64,000 nt of DNA, taken from the NCBI GenBank assembly GCA_949775045.1, contig OX459095.1, forward strand, positions 22,658,811 through 22,722,810. Direction: 5' to 3'. Numbering within the stretch: the stretch's first letter is position 1; the number at the start of each line of letters is the position of its first letter. The translations under genes and the position numbers were made by a program. Source of the stretch: Metridium senile. Lineage: Eukaryota > Cnidaria > Anthozoa > Actiniaria > Metridiidae. This document shows positions 57,968 to 64,000 of the stretch, in pieces. The notes under the pieces were generated by a model that saw only the letters and a program-made list of their open reading frames with translations, did not search any database and had not been told where the DNA came from.

Positions 57968-64000
<6,033 letters not shown>

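Overview
The window is nuclear DNA of an animal. It is AT-rich and intron-rich, with metazoan GT-AG splicing, single-copy metazoan genes, and very many short inverted-repeat transposons. A TPR-CHAT gene of the type expanded in anthozoans, a Crypton-like exon, and the repeat spectrum suggest a cnidarian, probably an anthozoan (coral or sea anemone). The species assignment is inference.

Layout. (1) 2.8-13.6 kb, minus: a five-exon MNT/MAD-type bHLH-zipper repressor of the MAX network. Its 9.2 kb last intron is a nest of transposons. (2) 14.3-17.6 kb, plus: TMEM248 family membrane protein, head-to-head with MNT. (3) 17.6-23.2 kb: no gene found, a string of MITEs. (4) 23.2-24.1 kb, minus: intronless mitochondrial inner-membrane protein, COA1/TIM21-like. 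It shares a 132 bp divergent promoter with (5) 24.2-37.6 kb, plus: VPS33A, all 16 coding exons resolved (613 aa). (6) 37.6-40.1 kb: MITEs and tandem repeats. (7) 40.1-42.1 kb, plus: galactose-3-O-sulfotransferase (GAL3ST family), two coding exons. (8) 42-57.9 kb: repeats plus a candidate gene with a TATA box, a 5' UTR intron, a signal-peptide exon and uncertain 3' exons. (9) 58-64 kb, minus: the 3' end of a TPR-CHAT (TTC28-like) protease-fold gene, running off the right edge. It carries a frameshift at an A8 run, and its last-exon acceptor lies at the edge of a TAA microsatellite.

The recognisable genes are housekeeping or membrane-traffic genes and do not form one pathway. MNT regulates transcription, VPS33A acts in HOPS/CORVET vesicle tethering, GAL3ST sulfates galactosyl glycans in the Golgi, and the COA1-like protein is probably mitochondrial. 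The CHAT gene is a caspase-fold protein of a family often linked to defence or cell death.

Most notable: five tandem copies of the VPS33A exon-7 splice acceptor; three long inverted-repeat elements all bounded by TTAA; a R4/Dong-type LINE inside a TAA microsatellite; a nearly perfect hairpin with an exact 9 bp target duplication; two TA-flanked elements sharing one TA; and a 121 bp tandem copy of the sulfotransferase 3' coding end. Exon boundaries were read by hand from splice signals, phase and family resemblance. No alignment or search was run.
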